49,049 bases of DNA, taken from the NCBI GenBank assembly GCA_964580465.1, contig CAZOKJ010000017.1, forward strand, positions 1 to 49,049. Reading direction: 5' to 3'. The position numbers were made by a program, and so were the translations under genes. This stretch comes from Taishania sp964580465. Lineage in GTDB: Bacteria > Bacteroidota > Bacteroidia > Flavobacteriales_D > Crocinitomicaceae. Of the stretch, positions 33,105 to 41,509 are shown in pieces; position 1 is the stretch's first letter, and every line of letters begins with the position of its first letter. The notes beneath the pieces were generated by a model, which was given only the letters and a program-made list of their open reading frames with translations, was not told the origin of the DNA and ran no database searches.

Positions 33105-34337
33105 ATGAAAAGTTTTTCAGATTATCAAAAGTGGATTAAATTAGGTATTTTTAATTTAGTTGTAGTTGCATTGTATGGTATGTTGATGCGTTATAAAATT
33201 GCATTTGACTTCCCTTATTTTACGCAAAAAAGTTTGCTTTATGCACACTCCAATTTTGCTTTTGTTGGATGGATTAGCCATATTTTATACACTGGGTTAT
33301 CTATTTTATTGATTCAAAAGTTAGACTACAAAGTCAATACACAAAATTATAAATGGATCATTATAGCCAATCTCATTGCATCTTATGGAATGTTGATTGC
33401 GTTTACTGCGCAAGGTTATAAGCTCATTTCAATCATTTTCTCAGTATTATCAATTTTAGTAGCAATAGCATTTGCAATAATCTTTTGGAAAGACTCCAAA
33501 TTACTCCCAAAAGAAGATCAATCAAAACCATGGGCTCGAACAGCAACCATTATGAGTATTCTATCGGCTGCTGGACCACTAACAATTGTGTACATTATCT
33601 TAGGAAGAGTGATGGATAGCAATTTATACCTTGGTTCATTGTATTACTACCTACACTTCCAATACAACGGTTGGTTTTTCTTTGCAGGGATGGCCATGGT
33701 AACTGCAATGTTACCTATAGATTTCCCTAGTCTTAAAAAGTATTTTTGGGCCTTTGCATTAACTGTAATTCCAACATTTTTTCTATCTATTTTATGGGTC
33801 AACTTACCCATGTGGCTATATATCTTAACAGTTATTGCTTCTGTTGTGCAATTAATTGCTTGGTTTCACTTAGTCATTAAACATTTACCTATTTTAAAAG
33901 CTCATGCTAGTCAATTGCCTAACAAATGGGTGAATTTGTTTTTGTATGCTGCAGCTGTCGCTATGAGCTTCAAATTTACTCTTCAAGCTATTTCTGTCAT
34001 ACCAGAATTGAGCCATATCGTATTTGGGTTTAGATCTATTGTAATTGCATATATCCACTTGATACTATTGGGTGTATTTAGTTTATTTATCATTGGATAT
34101 GGATTCAAATATGGCTATATTAAAATGTCTCCATTAGCAAAATTTGCTTCCATAGGATTTTTTGTTGGCGTCTTACTAAACGAAGCAGCATTAGGCATTC
34201 AAGGGATGGCCTCGTTTACTTATACTTCAATACCTCATATCAATGAAGTACTTTTCGTGGCTGCGGTGACGTTATTTAGTAGTGCTTTGGGATTATTTTT
34301 AAGCCAACTAAAGAAAAGTGGTGAAATTAATCTTTAA
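33105..34337 (+). CDS. 12-helix haem-copper-oxidase-like / NnrS-like membrane protein
   Basis: The 410-aa protein has about twelve membrane helices, the number found in haem-copper oxidase subunit I. Histidines sit in helix 2 (YAHSNFAFVGWISHILYTG), near helix 6 (LHFQYNGWFFFAGMAM), and in helices 8 and 10 (WFHLVIKH; IAYIHLILLGVFSLF), positions that could hold haem. Helix 2 and helix 10 resemble each other (H..L/F..G), as in stand-alone subunit I-like proteins. The usual HH of the copper site is not seen, so oxygen reduction is doubtful. NO binding or haem-dependent sensing is inferred from the Rrf2, azurin and Crp/Fnr neighbours. Confidence 0.6.
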   Translation: MKSFSDYQKWIKLGIFNLVVVALYGMLMRYKIAFDFPYFTQKSLLYAHSNFAFVGWISHILYTGLSILLIQKLDYKVNTQNYKWIIIANLIASYGMLIAFTAQGYKLISIIFSVLSILVAIAFAIIFWKDSKLLPKEDQSKPWARTATIMSILSAAGPLTIVYIILGRVMDSNLYLGSLYYYLHFQYNGWFFFAGMAMVTAMLPIDFPSLKKYFWAFALTVIPTFFLSILWVNLPMWLYILTVIASVVQLIAWFHLVIKHLPILKAHASQLPNKWVNLFLYAAAVAMSFKFTLQAISVIPELSHIVFGFRSIVIAYIHLILLGVFSLFIIGYGFKYGYIKMSPLAKFASIGFFVGVLLNEAALGIQGMASFTYTSIPHINEVLFVAAVTLFSSALGLFLSQLKKSGEINL

Positions 34338-34444
34338 GTGAAGAGTTGATCTGTTATGGTTATGACTGAATGATGTTATGGTGGATTGATACGTTGATGA
34401 ATAGATTGTTTTTATTTGAGTCAACCAGGCAATTAGTCAATTCC

Positions 34445-35887
34445 TCAATAATTTCGGTAATCATTCCACAATTGACTTCTTATGCCAAGAATAGGAATAT
34501 AACTCGCTTTCATGGTATTTCCTTGTATGCGTAATTGTTGTTCTATGAAAACATGTAATTTCATCGGGCGATATACCTCATAATCGAAGGTTAAAGTGGT
34601 AATGCTGTTGTTTCTACCTAAACCACGTCCTATGTAAAAACCATAGTCCTCTGGACGCTGTGTATAAGGTCGGTAAATGTTTCCTCCATAACTATAACCA
34701 TCTTTGTCTTCTCCTTTTAAATAATAAGCGGTAAAGAACTTAGCAAGGAACTTGCCCTTTTGCCATTTCAATTCAGCTAATAATTCATGAAAATTCGCAC
34801 CTAAAGGATGAGCTAATACATGTCCTTGGTTGCCATACGCTTGCATTTCATCAATGTGGGAATAAGTAAAAGGTCGCATCATATTGTACTCAACACGGTA
34901 GAACAAATCACCTATCTTAGTATGAAATCTACCTTTTAATCCAGCTTGAACTCCAAATTTTACTGCCCACCACGTTTTATCTTTGCGCAATTCTGCCAAA
35001 TTAAACTCATCCAAAATGACTTGAGAATAAAACAGTTGATTTAAGAATTTAGCATCCATCGAAAGGCCAATCAACACGTTATCAGAAGAGCCCAAGGTGT
35101 ATTCTTGAGGTCTAAAAAAGATAACAGGATTTAGGTATTCAACTTCAAAACCGCGATTTAATAACGTATCCTTTGGTTGAAATAAAACCGTTTCGAAAAT
35201 GCCAAAATTCAACCATTTTGTCGCATTTAAACTTATGTGGTGTGATGTAGCAAACTTAGACTTCCACATCCCTGGTACATGTTCGCGCATAAATTGATAG
35301 AGAACGGTGTATTCTAATCGCCAAAACTTCGCTTTGATTTGAGCAAAGGGATGCGGCACCCCATAGTCACTTAAAAACAAAGAACGGTTTCCTTCACCAA
35401 TAAAATGATTATCTAGACCAACTTGGAAATTAAAAATTGAATTGTGCGTATAACTCACACGCGCTCGAATGTCTGTGTAAAAATAATTTTTTCCTTTTTG
35501 CTCATAATAAAAAGCGGGTGTATTGAAAACTGAATCGACAGAACCTAATCCACCTATTGCACTAACTTTAAAATACCATTTTTTATACTGCATTTGAAGG
35601 TTCAAGCCCAAACCAGCACGGTAAGCAAATTGATTGGCGTATGCACCATTAAGATCTACCGCTGGAGCGATGTGAAAAAAATCAGGTCGAATGCTATCGT
35701 GTTTATGCCATGACAAAAACTCATTTGTTCTCGTCAATGCTTTGAATCCAGAATGATTTTCTACGGACAACGCTTCAACACTATCACTAGGCAACTCTTC
35801 AAAAATAGAACCTACTCCATACTGAGCATACAGCGAAAAGCCGCATAGCAACCACACAAAAATACTATGTAAAATACCCGTTTTCAA
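34445..35887 (-). CDS. RemB/Wzi-like outer-membrane beta-barrel protein (paralogue 2)
   Basis: The 480-aa protein starts with a signal peptide (MKTGILHSIFVWLLCGFSLYAQ) followed by amphipathic beta strands. The segment NFQVGLDNHFIGEGNRSLFLSDYG is the landmark of Wzi-like and RemB-like barrels, which act in capsule attachment or gliding in Bacteroidota. The protein ends on aromatic residues (NDYRNY), as barrels often do. It overlaps the upstream paralogue by four bases (ATGA), so the pair is translationally coupled. Confidence 0.78.
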   Translation of the reverse strand: MKTGILHSIFVWLLCGFSLYAQYGVGSIFEELPSDSVEALSVENHSGFKALTRTNEFLSWHKHDSIRPDFFHIAPAVDLNGAYANQFAYRAGLGLNLQMQYKKWYFKVSAIGGLGSVDSVFNTPAFYYEQKGKNYFYTDIRARVSYTHNSIFNFQVGLDNHFIGEGNRSLFLSDYGVPHPFAQIKAKFWRLEYTVLYQFMREHVPGMWKSKFATSHHISLNATKWLNFGIFETVLFQPKDTLLNRGFEVEYLNPVIFFRPQEYTLGSSDNVLIGLSMDAKFLNQLFYSQVILDEFNLAELRKDKTWWAVKFGVQAGLKGRFHTKIGDLFYRVEYNMMRPFTYSHIDEMQAYGNQGHVLAHPLGANFHELLAELKWQKGKFLAKFFTAYYLKGEDKDGYSYGGNIYRPYTQRPEDYGFYIGRGLGRNNSITTLTFDYEVYRPMKLHVFIEQQLRIQGNTMKASYIPILGIRSQLWNDYRNY

Positions 35888-37461
35888 AAGTCGATATAGC
35901 TATTGATTAAACCTGTTCTCATCCCTATTCCTAACACATTGGTTGCTTGTTTTACACCTCCAATCACCTCTGTTCTAAATAAATAATTCAAAAATACAGA
36001 AAAATTCATTTTTTTATTAAATCGGTAACCAGCTTCAAAAGTTGTTTGAAAAATGGAGCCGTATTTGGGAGAATCTATTTCATATAATGCCAAATGAGAG
36101 GTTGAAGAATAACGATTTAAACTGTAAAAATTCAATTTTAAATCTCCGTAAATACGCTTCCATTCATAACTCGTACGCAATAAGACTTCCGTAAAACCTT
36201 CACCTTTCACAATCGCTAAAGGTAAATTAAAATGACTATAATTCAGCCTCGGATTGGTCGAACGGTACAGTTTATTCGACACATGATTTCCTTCTAACTG
36301 AATAAATAAGTTACTTATTTTAAAAGGTTCCATCACACGCAAACCTAGTTGAGCGCCATAACCGTAGTGACGAGAATTAAATGCTAATTGTGCATACGTG
36401 CGTAAAATTGATATAGGTGTATAACCGATATTTAAACCAATAATGGAATTTGCTTCGTTCTTTTTTACAACAAAAGCACCAACCAATGGAACAGGATTAT
36501 ACATCCAAGGTGATGCATACTTAGAAACAATTGAATCCCCTTTTGAATAAACAGTTCCCTCAAACAAAGAAATGGTCAAATCCTTCGTTGCTTGGAAAGA
36601 AAGGTAATTTACTGCTAACACTTTAGGATCATAATAAGCTTCAACAGTGGTACTTGCAGGTCGGCGCAACAAATTCATCAATCGACTGCGCATATAAACA
36701 AACTCCCAACGAGGTAAGAATCGGTAATTAACTTGGAAAAAAGGCGCGCTAAAACTATTATCAGAAAGTAAAATGGAACGATAACCATCTCCAACAAATT
36801 TACGCGTGTTTCCTGCTGACAAAGTCAAAACCTTTATTGGTTGATAGCTTATATCTCCCATTGCAAAAGCATAGTCAAAGCCGCCGTTTTTAAATGGTTT
36901 TGTCCTACCAAGACCAGGAATAACAGCATTTTGGGTGTAATAAGTACTATCACTATGCTTTACATACGATTCGCCAATTGCATTAAAATAATTGGTTTGA
37001 TACCATGGATTTCTTGACTGATTTTCATAGAGACTCGTTGAAAATGAAAAGTTTTTAAACAAATCGCCTTCAATATGAAAACCACGGGTATTCTGAAAAA
37101 GTAAGCGCTTTGTTGTGTCAGAAAAATCTTTTCCAACAGAAAAGTCAAACGTTGGAGAAATAGTGAGGTAGTAATTTTTACCTTTAAATTCAAGAAAATG
37201 CTTTTTGAACAAATGTTCCGTTACTAAATAGTATTGTTTAGAGGTATCCTTTATTTTATCATGCAAATCATATTGCTGTTCATTCACTGGAAAAAAACTA
37301 TTTCCCCTATAACCAACGTAATGATTCGTTGTGTGGTACAAACGGTCCTTGTAAAAATGGTGCAAAGGGATGTTATTTTGTTGTGCATTCGCTCCAAACA
37401 CGATAAACATGCATAGGAATAGCAAATGGTTGATTTTATATTTTAGCAAAACGTTACGCAT
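35884..37461 (-). CDS. RemB/Wzi-like outer-membrane beta-barrel protein (paralogue 1)
   Basis: The start at 37461 gives MRNVLLKYKINHLLFLCMFIVFGANAQ, a clean signal peptide; an ATG at 37479 would add six residues and overlap cysQ further. The mature part is a long beta-barrel with the landmark LSAGNTRKFVGDGYRSILLSD, matching that of the downstream paralogue, and it ends in a terminal phenylalanine. A role in surface polysaccharide or gliding is inferred from the RemB/Wzi resemblance. The start codon overlaps the cysQ stop (ATGCGTAA). Confidence 0.78.
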   Translation of the reverse strand: MRNVLLKYKINHLLFLCMFIVFGANAQQNNIPLHHFYKDRLYHTTNHYVGYRGNSFFPVNEQQYDLHDKIKDTSKQYYLVTEHLFKKHFLEFKGKNYYLTISPTFDFSVGKDFSDTTKRLLFQNTRGFHIEGDLFKNFSFSTSLYENQSRNPWYQTNYFNAIGESYVKHSDSTYYTQNAVIPGLGRTKPFKNGGFDYAFAMGDISYQPIKVLTLSAGNTRKFVGDGYRSILLSDNSFSAPFFQVNYRFLPRWEFVYMRSRLMNLLRRPASTTVEAYYDPKVLAVNYLSFQATKDLTISLFEGTVYSKGDSIVSKYASPWMYNPVPLVGAFVVKKNEANSIIGLNIGYTPISILRTYAQLAFNSRHYGYGAQLGLRVMEPFKISNLFIQLEGNHVSNKLYRSTNPRLNYSHFNLPLAIVKGEGFTEVLLRTSYEWKRIYGDLKLNFYSLNRYSSTSHLALYEIDSPKYGSIFQTTFEAGYRFNKKMNFSVFLNYLFRTEVIGGVKQATNVLGIGMRTGLINSYIDF

Positions 37462-38266
37462 CCTTATCAAAAAAGTCAATAAATCCTTTTGTTTTCGCTA
37501 TAAAGTGAGGATTGTAAAGAGATTCTTTGTTATAGCACAAAGTTTCACCTGTTTCACTATTGAGCACACATCCTTCAAGTGCCTCCAAAATAGCTTGGCC
37601 AGCAGCGATGTCCCATTCCATGGTTGGAGCAAAACGAGGGTAAACATCCGCTAAACCACGAGCTAAGTCAAAGAATTTTAATGCCGACCCCTTTTTAAGA
37701 TAATCGATCGCATCTTTTTGTTGAATTTGTTCTATTAACAATGTTTCCTCTAATTTATAAGGAGCATGAGAACGCGCCATCACAATAGGAGAATTAATAG
37801 AAGAAATTGTTAACTCCTCCCATTTTTCATTTGCTTCCACGTGGTTGAAATCTGTGATATACACCCCGAATTCTTTCCCTCCGAAGAGTATTTTTTTATT
37901 CACAGGACTAGCAATTAAACCAAAAATCGGCCTCCCATTTTTTACAAGAGCGATGTTAACAGCAAATTCATCATTTTTTTTAATGAACTCTTTTGTTCCA
38001 TCTAACGGATCCACGATCCAAACTTCTTTCCAATTTTTACGAATTTCAAAGTCACTGTTTTTGCTTTCCTCACTAATTACAGGAATGTTTGTTTTTTCCA
38101 GTTGTTCAACTATAATTTTGGAAGAGGCGATATCAGCGTCAGTCACAGGTGAACCATCTGTTTTTGAATGCTTTTGAAAAGACGTAGTATAGAAACGCAT
38201 GATTTCCTCCGATGCGAGAATCGAGGTTTTCAAAGCTAATAGATAGTGATTTTTTATCTGTTTCAT
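37454..38266 (-). CDS. cysQ: 3'(2'),5'-bisphosphate nucleotidase
   Basis: CysQ hydrolyses 3'-phosphoadenosine 5'-phosphate (PAP) to AMP and phosphate, recycling the by-product of sulfotransfer. Inositol-monophosphatase-fold motifs are present: PVTDADIASS, ISEESKNS, the metal site WIVDPLDGTKEFIK and the C-terminal EWDIAAGQAILEA. Length 270 aa. It leads an operon with the two barrel proteins, which might hint at sulfated surface glycan, although CysQ is also a housekeeping enzyme. Confidence 0.93.
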   Translation of the reverse strand: MKQIKNHYLLALKTSILASEEIMRFYTTSFQKHSKTDGSPVTDADIASSKIIVEQLEKTNIPVISEESKNSDFEIRKNWKEVWIVDPLDGTKEFIKKNDEFAVNIALVKNGRPIFGLIASPVNKKILFGGKEFGVYITDFNHVEANEKWEELTISSINSPIVMARSHAPYKLEETLLIEQIQQKDAIDYLKKGSALKFFDLARGLADVYPRFAPTMEWDIAAGQAILEALEGCVLNSETGETLCYNKESLYNPHFIAKTKGFIDFFDKDA

Positions 38267-38282
38267 TTCTATACGGTGTCAT

Positions 38283-38290
38283 CAAATATA
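38283..38290 (-). promoter_or_regulatory. -7 element for the cysQ-barrel operon
   Basis: On the minus strand this reads TATATTTG, an exact TAnnTTTG match 16 bases before the cysQ ATG. It sits just after the terminator of the upstream gene. Confidence 0.5.
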
Positions 38291-38307
38291 CACATTAATT
38301 TAAAAAA

Positions 38308-38329
38308 AAAGACCGCCGAAGCGATCTTT
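38308..38329 (-). terminator. Terminator of the secreted type IX protein gene
   Basis: AAAGACCGC (38308-38316) pairs with GCGATCTTT (38321-38329) around a TTCG-type tetraloop on the minus strand; the apparent mismatch is a U-G wobble in that RNA. A T-run follows. It lies 21 bases after the stop at 38351. Confidence 0.85.
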
Positions 38330-38350
38330 ATTCATTTTTATCTAAAAATG

Positions 38351-39124
38351 TTATTTAATGATTAACTTTTTAGTATATCCTTTTCCTGTTGAACCTTGCA
38401 CTGTAACAAAGTAAACTCCGCTTTTAAATTCGGCAACATTTATTTTTTTGCTTCCAGAAAAATCAGCTGTATAAGTTACATTTCCAAGTACATCCACAAT
38501 GCTCACTTTGGCATTAGAAACACCTTCAGCTTGAACAGTTACGACATCAACCGCAGGATTCGGAGCAATCGATAACTCAGCCACTTTTGTAACTGGAGCC
38601 ACGCTCAACGGATCGAACAAACGAATGCGTACAAATACCTCTGCATAATCTTCAGAACCATCTTGATTTGTAACAACATATTTATACAACCCAGAAGAAC
38701 CAACTGTTGCAGGGTAATACTGAGGTTTAATTTCAGCATTTGTCGATAGATCATTTGATGTAGATCCAGGATAAACTGTTACAGCATTATTAGCAGGCGT
38801 AGTATAATATCCGTTTACTTCCAGGTTTTGTACCTCATTGTAACAAGTTGGAGGCCAACATAAATTATCTCTCCAATTTGAAGGAACGTTTACAAGGTAA
38901 CGCTTAATGCGCAAGGCCTTATTATCAGAAAACATATTATACACATGAAATTTAGGTCCTTCAAACGTTGTCCATTCATCCTCAAGAGATGTAATATTAC
39001 ACCAATATTCTAATGTGTCACCATTAACTACCGTTCCATTATGTGGATCTCTAATCTCAATTTGAGCGAAAGAATTCCACGTGAACAGTAAAAGTGCAAA
39101 AAGTAGTATTTTTTTCATTTCCAT
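38351..39124 (-). CDS. Secreted protein with type IX C-terminal sorting domain
   Basis: The 257-aa protein has a signal peptide (MKKILLFALLLFTWNSFAQ; ATG at 39124 or 39118) and a ~150-residue domain of unknown function with four cysteines (YWCNITS; LCWPPTCYNE). The C-terminus (LSIAPNPAVDVVTVQ ... GVYFVTVQGSTGKGYTKKLIIK) is a type A sorting domain, so the protein is exported by the type IX system and anchored or released at the surface. It stands alone and ends at a strong terminator. Confidence 0.82.
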   Translation of the reverse strand: MEMKKILLFALLLFTWNSFAQIEIRDPHNGTVVNGDTLEYWCNITSLEDEWTTFEGPKFHVYNMFSDNKALRIKRYLVNVPSNWRDNLCWPPTCYNEVQNLEVNGYYTTPANNAVTVYPGSTSNDLSTNAEIKPQYYPATVGSSGLYKYVVTNQDGSEDYAEVFVRIRLFDPLSVAPVTKVAELSIAPNPAVDVVTVQAEGVSNAKVSIVDVLGNVTYTADFSGSKKINVAEFKSGVYFVTVQGSTGKGYTKKLIIK

Positions 39125-39251
39125 TTAATTTAAAGTATTTAAAAATCACAATCATAAATCGTGCCAATCCATAAATGGCATCCTTTACAAATAGTAAATT
39201 TAAGAAAAAAAATGAAAACACACAAAAAAAACGTTATTTTTTAACAAAAAA

Positions 39252-39277
39252 AAGAGGCACCATTTTGGCAACCTCTT
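39252..39277 (-). terminator. Terminator of the ferredoxin gene
   Basis: AAGAGG (39252-39257) pairs with CCTCTT (39272-39277), with extra CCA/TGG pairing inside. On the minus strand a run of about eight T follows. It lies 26 bases after the ferredoxin stop. Confidence 0.75.
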
Positions 39278-39303
39278 CGTTTGTATTCGTCTAACACACT
39301 TAT

Positions 39304-39651
39304 TTATAAGTGCATAAAATCTTTTTTCGCTAACAATTCATCTTTAGACTCGCGGTAATTAGGATCATCCACACAGCAGTCAACAGGACATACAGCAGCG
39401 CATTGAGGTTCATCATGGAAACCTTCACATTCCGTACATTTATCAGGTACGATGTAGTAAATATCCATATCAATAGCTTCGTGTTCGTCATCTGCATTTA
39501 GTTCTTCCCCATCCAAGGTAGTAATCATACCTGTAAGCGAAGTTCCATCCGAATAACGCCAATTAGCTCCACCTTCGTAAATCGCATTATTTGGACATTC
39601 TGGTTCACACGCCCCGCAATTGATACATTCATCTGTAATAATAATCGCCAT
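39304..39651 (-). CDS. 4Fe-4S dicluster ferredoxin
   Basis: The protein is a small cytoplasmic electron carrier of 115 aa. The first cluster motif is CINCGACEPECP; the second is CTECEGFHDEPQCAAVCPVDC, with a longer loop between the second and third cysteines. An acidic insertion (~30-65) separates them. Such ferredoxins are common single genes in Bacteroidota; the partner is not evident from neighbours. Confidence 0.93.
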   Translation of the reverse strand: MAIIITDECINCGACEPECPNNAIYEGGANWRYSDGTSLTGMITTLDGEELNADDEHEAIDMDIYYIVPDKCTECEGFHDEPQCAAVCPVDCCVDDPNYRESKDELLAKKDFMHL

Positions 39652-39673
39652 CTCTCTACACTAATTTTTTGTG

Positions 39674-39681
39674 CAAATATA
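39674..39681 (-). promoter_or_regulatory. -7 element for the ferredoxin gene
   Basis: On the minus strand this reads TATATTTG, an exact TAnnTTTG match 22 bases before the ATG at 39651. Confidence 0.5.
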
Positions 39682-39863
39682 CTTATTTTTAGCCAAATGA
39701 AAAAAAGAAAAATAATTTAGTTTCGTTCTAAACTATTCTGTTAAAAACAATAATACGCATTCAAAATTCCTCTTCTGAATTAAAACCTATCGACTTTTAA
39801 CAATTTTAACTAAAAAAACAGAAAACTATCTATTATTTTAATAAATAGCTCAAAAAAAAACCT

Positions 39864-39871
39864 TATTTTTG
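39864..39871 (+). promoter_or_regulatory. -7 element for purH
   Basis: TATTTTTG matches TAnnTTTG and lies 23 bases upstream of the purH ATG. No clear -33 element is visible in the A-rich sequence before it. Confidence 0.45.
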
Positions 39872-39894
39872 CTTTTTCTTTTTCAGGTATATTC

Positions 39895-41424
39895 ATGAGC
39901 ACAACAAAAAAAATTAAATCAGCATTAATTTCTGTTTTTGATAAGACAGGTTTAGAACCAATTGTTAAACAATTACACAAAGACGGAGTGGTTATTTACT
40001 CAACTGGAGGGACACAATCATTTGTAGAAGGTTTTGGCATTCCAGTAGAGCGTGTAGAAGACTTAACTTCTTATCCATCTATTTTAGGTGGTCGTGTAAA
40101 AACATTGCACCCAAAAGTGTTTGGTGGCATTTTAAATCGTCGTTCTTTAGCAGAAGACCAAGCTCAAATTGCTGAATACGAAATTCCAGAAATCGATTTA
40201 GTGATTGTGGATTTGTATCCTTTCGAACAAACAGTTGCTTCTGGCGCTTCTCACGAAGATATCATCGAAAAAATTGATATCGGTGGTATTTCTTTGATTC
40301 GTGCAGCTGCTAAAAACTACCAAGATGTCGTTATCATTCCATCTCAAGCTCAATATGCTTCGTTTTTGGATATCATTACAAATACAAATAGTGCAACAAG
40401 CATTGAGCAACGTCAAAAGTTCGCTGCTGATGCGTTCAATGTTTCATCTAATTACGATACGCATATTTTCAATTACTTCAACCAAGGTAGTGAAGATGTG
40501 TTTAAGCAAAGTATTTTAACTTCTCAAGTATTGCGCTATGGTGAAAATCCTCATCAAAAAGGTGTTTTCTACGGAGATTTAGATGCAATGTTTGATAAAT
40601 TAAACGGCAAAGAATTGTCATACAACAACTTATTAGACGTTGATGCAGCTGTTGCATTGATGGCTGATTTTAAAAATGATGAGCCAACATTTGCTATTTT
40701 GAAACACAACAACGCTTGTGGTGTAGCAACGAGACCAACATTAAAAGAAGCTTATGAGGCTGCTTTAGCTGGTGACCCAGTAAGTGCTTTTGGTGGTATT
40801 TTAATTGCTAATAAAACAGTAGACTTGGCAACAGCAGAATTGGTTAATGAATTATTCTGTGAAGTAATTATCGCTCCTGCTTATGAAGAGACAGCTGTTG
40901 AATTGTTAAAGAGCAAAAAGAATAGAATTATCTTAGAGCAAAAAGAAATTGCATTGCCAACAAAGCAATTCCGTACTATTTTAAATGGTGTATTGGAGCA
41001 AGACAAAGACTTAGTTTCAGAAGTTGCAACCAACTTAGAACCTAAGACGACAAAAGTTCCAACACAAGATGAAATTACAGACTTGTTGTTTGCTAATAAA
41101 TTAGTAAAACACACTAAATCAAATACAATTGTTTTAGCTAAAAACAAAACGTTATTAGCAAGTGGTACAGGTCAAACATCTCGTGTAGATGCGTTACAAC
41201 AAGCTATTCACAAAGCAAAAACATTTAACTTTGACTTGAATGGTGCGGTAATGGCTTCTGATGCGTTCTTCCCATTCCCAGACTGTGTAGAAATTGCTTT
41301 TCATGCAGGAATCACTGCGGTTATCCAACCTGGAGGTTCTATTAAAGATGAATTGTCGATTGATTACTGTAATGAGAATGGATTAGCAATGGTGTTTACT
41401 GGAAACAGACACTTTAAACACTAA
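39895..41424 (+). CDS. purH: Bifunctional AICAR transformylase / IMP cyclohydrolase
   Basis: PurH carries out the last two steps of IMP synthesis. Residues ~1-195 are the IMP cyclohydrolase (MGS-like) domain: ALISVFDKTGLEPIV, YSTGGTQSF, LGGRVKTLHPKVFGGIL, DLVIVDLYPFE and IDIGGISLIRAAAKN. The rest is the transformylase, with LRYGENPHQKGVFY, the catalytic Lys-His pair in FAILKHNNACGVA, SAFGGI and the terminal MVFTGNRHFKH. Length 509 aa. It lies 85 bases upstream of mreB. Confidence 0.98.
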   Translation: MSTTKKIKSALISVFDKTGLEPIVKQLHKDGVVIYSTGGTQSFVEGFGIPVERVEDLTSYPSILGGRVKTLHPKVFGGILNRRSLAEDQAQIAEYEIPEIDLVIVDLYPFEQTVASGASHEDIIEKIDIGGISLIRAAAKNYQDVVIIPSQAQYASFLDIITNTNSATSIEQRQKFAADAFNVSSNYDTHIFNYFNQGSEDVFKQSILTSQVLRYGENPHQKGVFYGDLDAMFDKLNGKELSYNNLLDVDAAVALMADFKNDEPTFAILKHNNACGVATRPTLKEAYEAALAGDPVSAFGGILIANKTVDLATAELVNELFCEVIIAPAYEETAVELLKSKKNRIILEQKEIALPTKQFRTILNGVLEQDKDLVSEVATNLEPKTTKVPTQDEITDLLFANKLVKHTKSNTIVLAKNKTLLASGTGQTSRVDALQQAIHKAKTFNFDLNGAVMASDAFFPFPDCVEIAFHAGITAVIQPGGSIKDELSIDYCNENGLAMVFTGNRHFKH

Positions 41425-41509
41425 GTCCAAAATAAAACAAAGAAAATGTAACTTTTTTCTGAGTTTTACGAAAAAGAATTAAAGAAAACGAATTCATAAC
41501 AAAGAGCAA

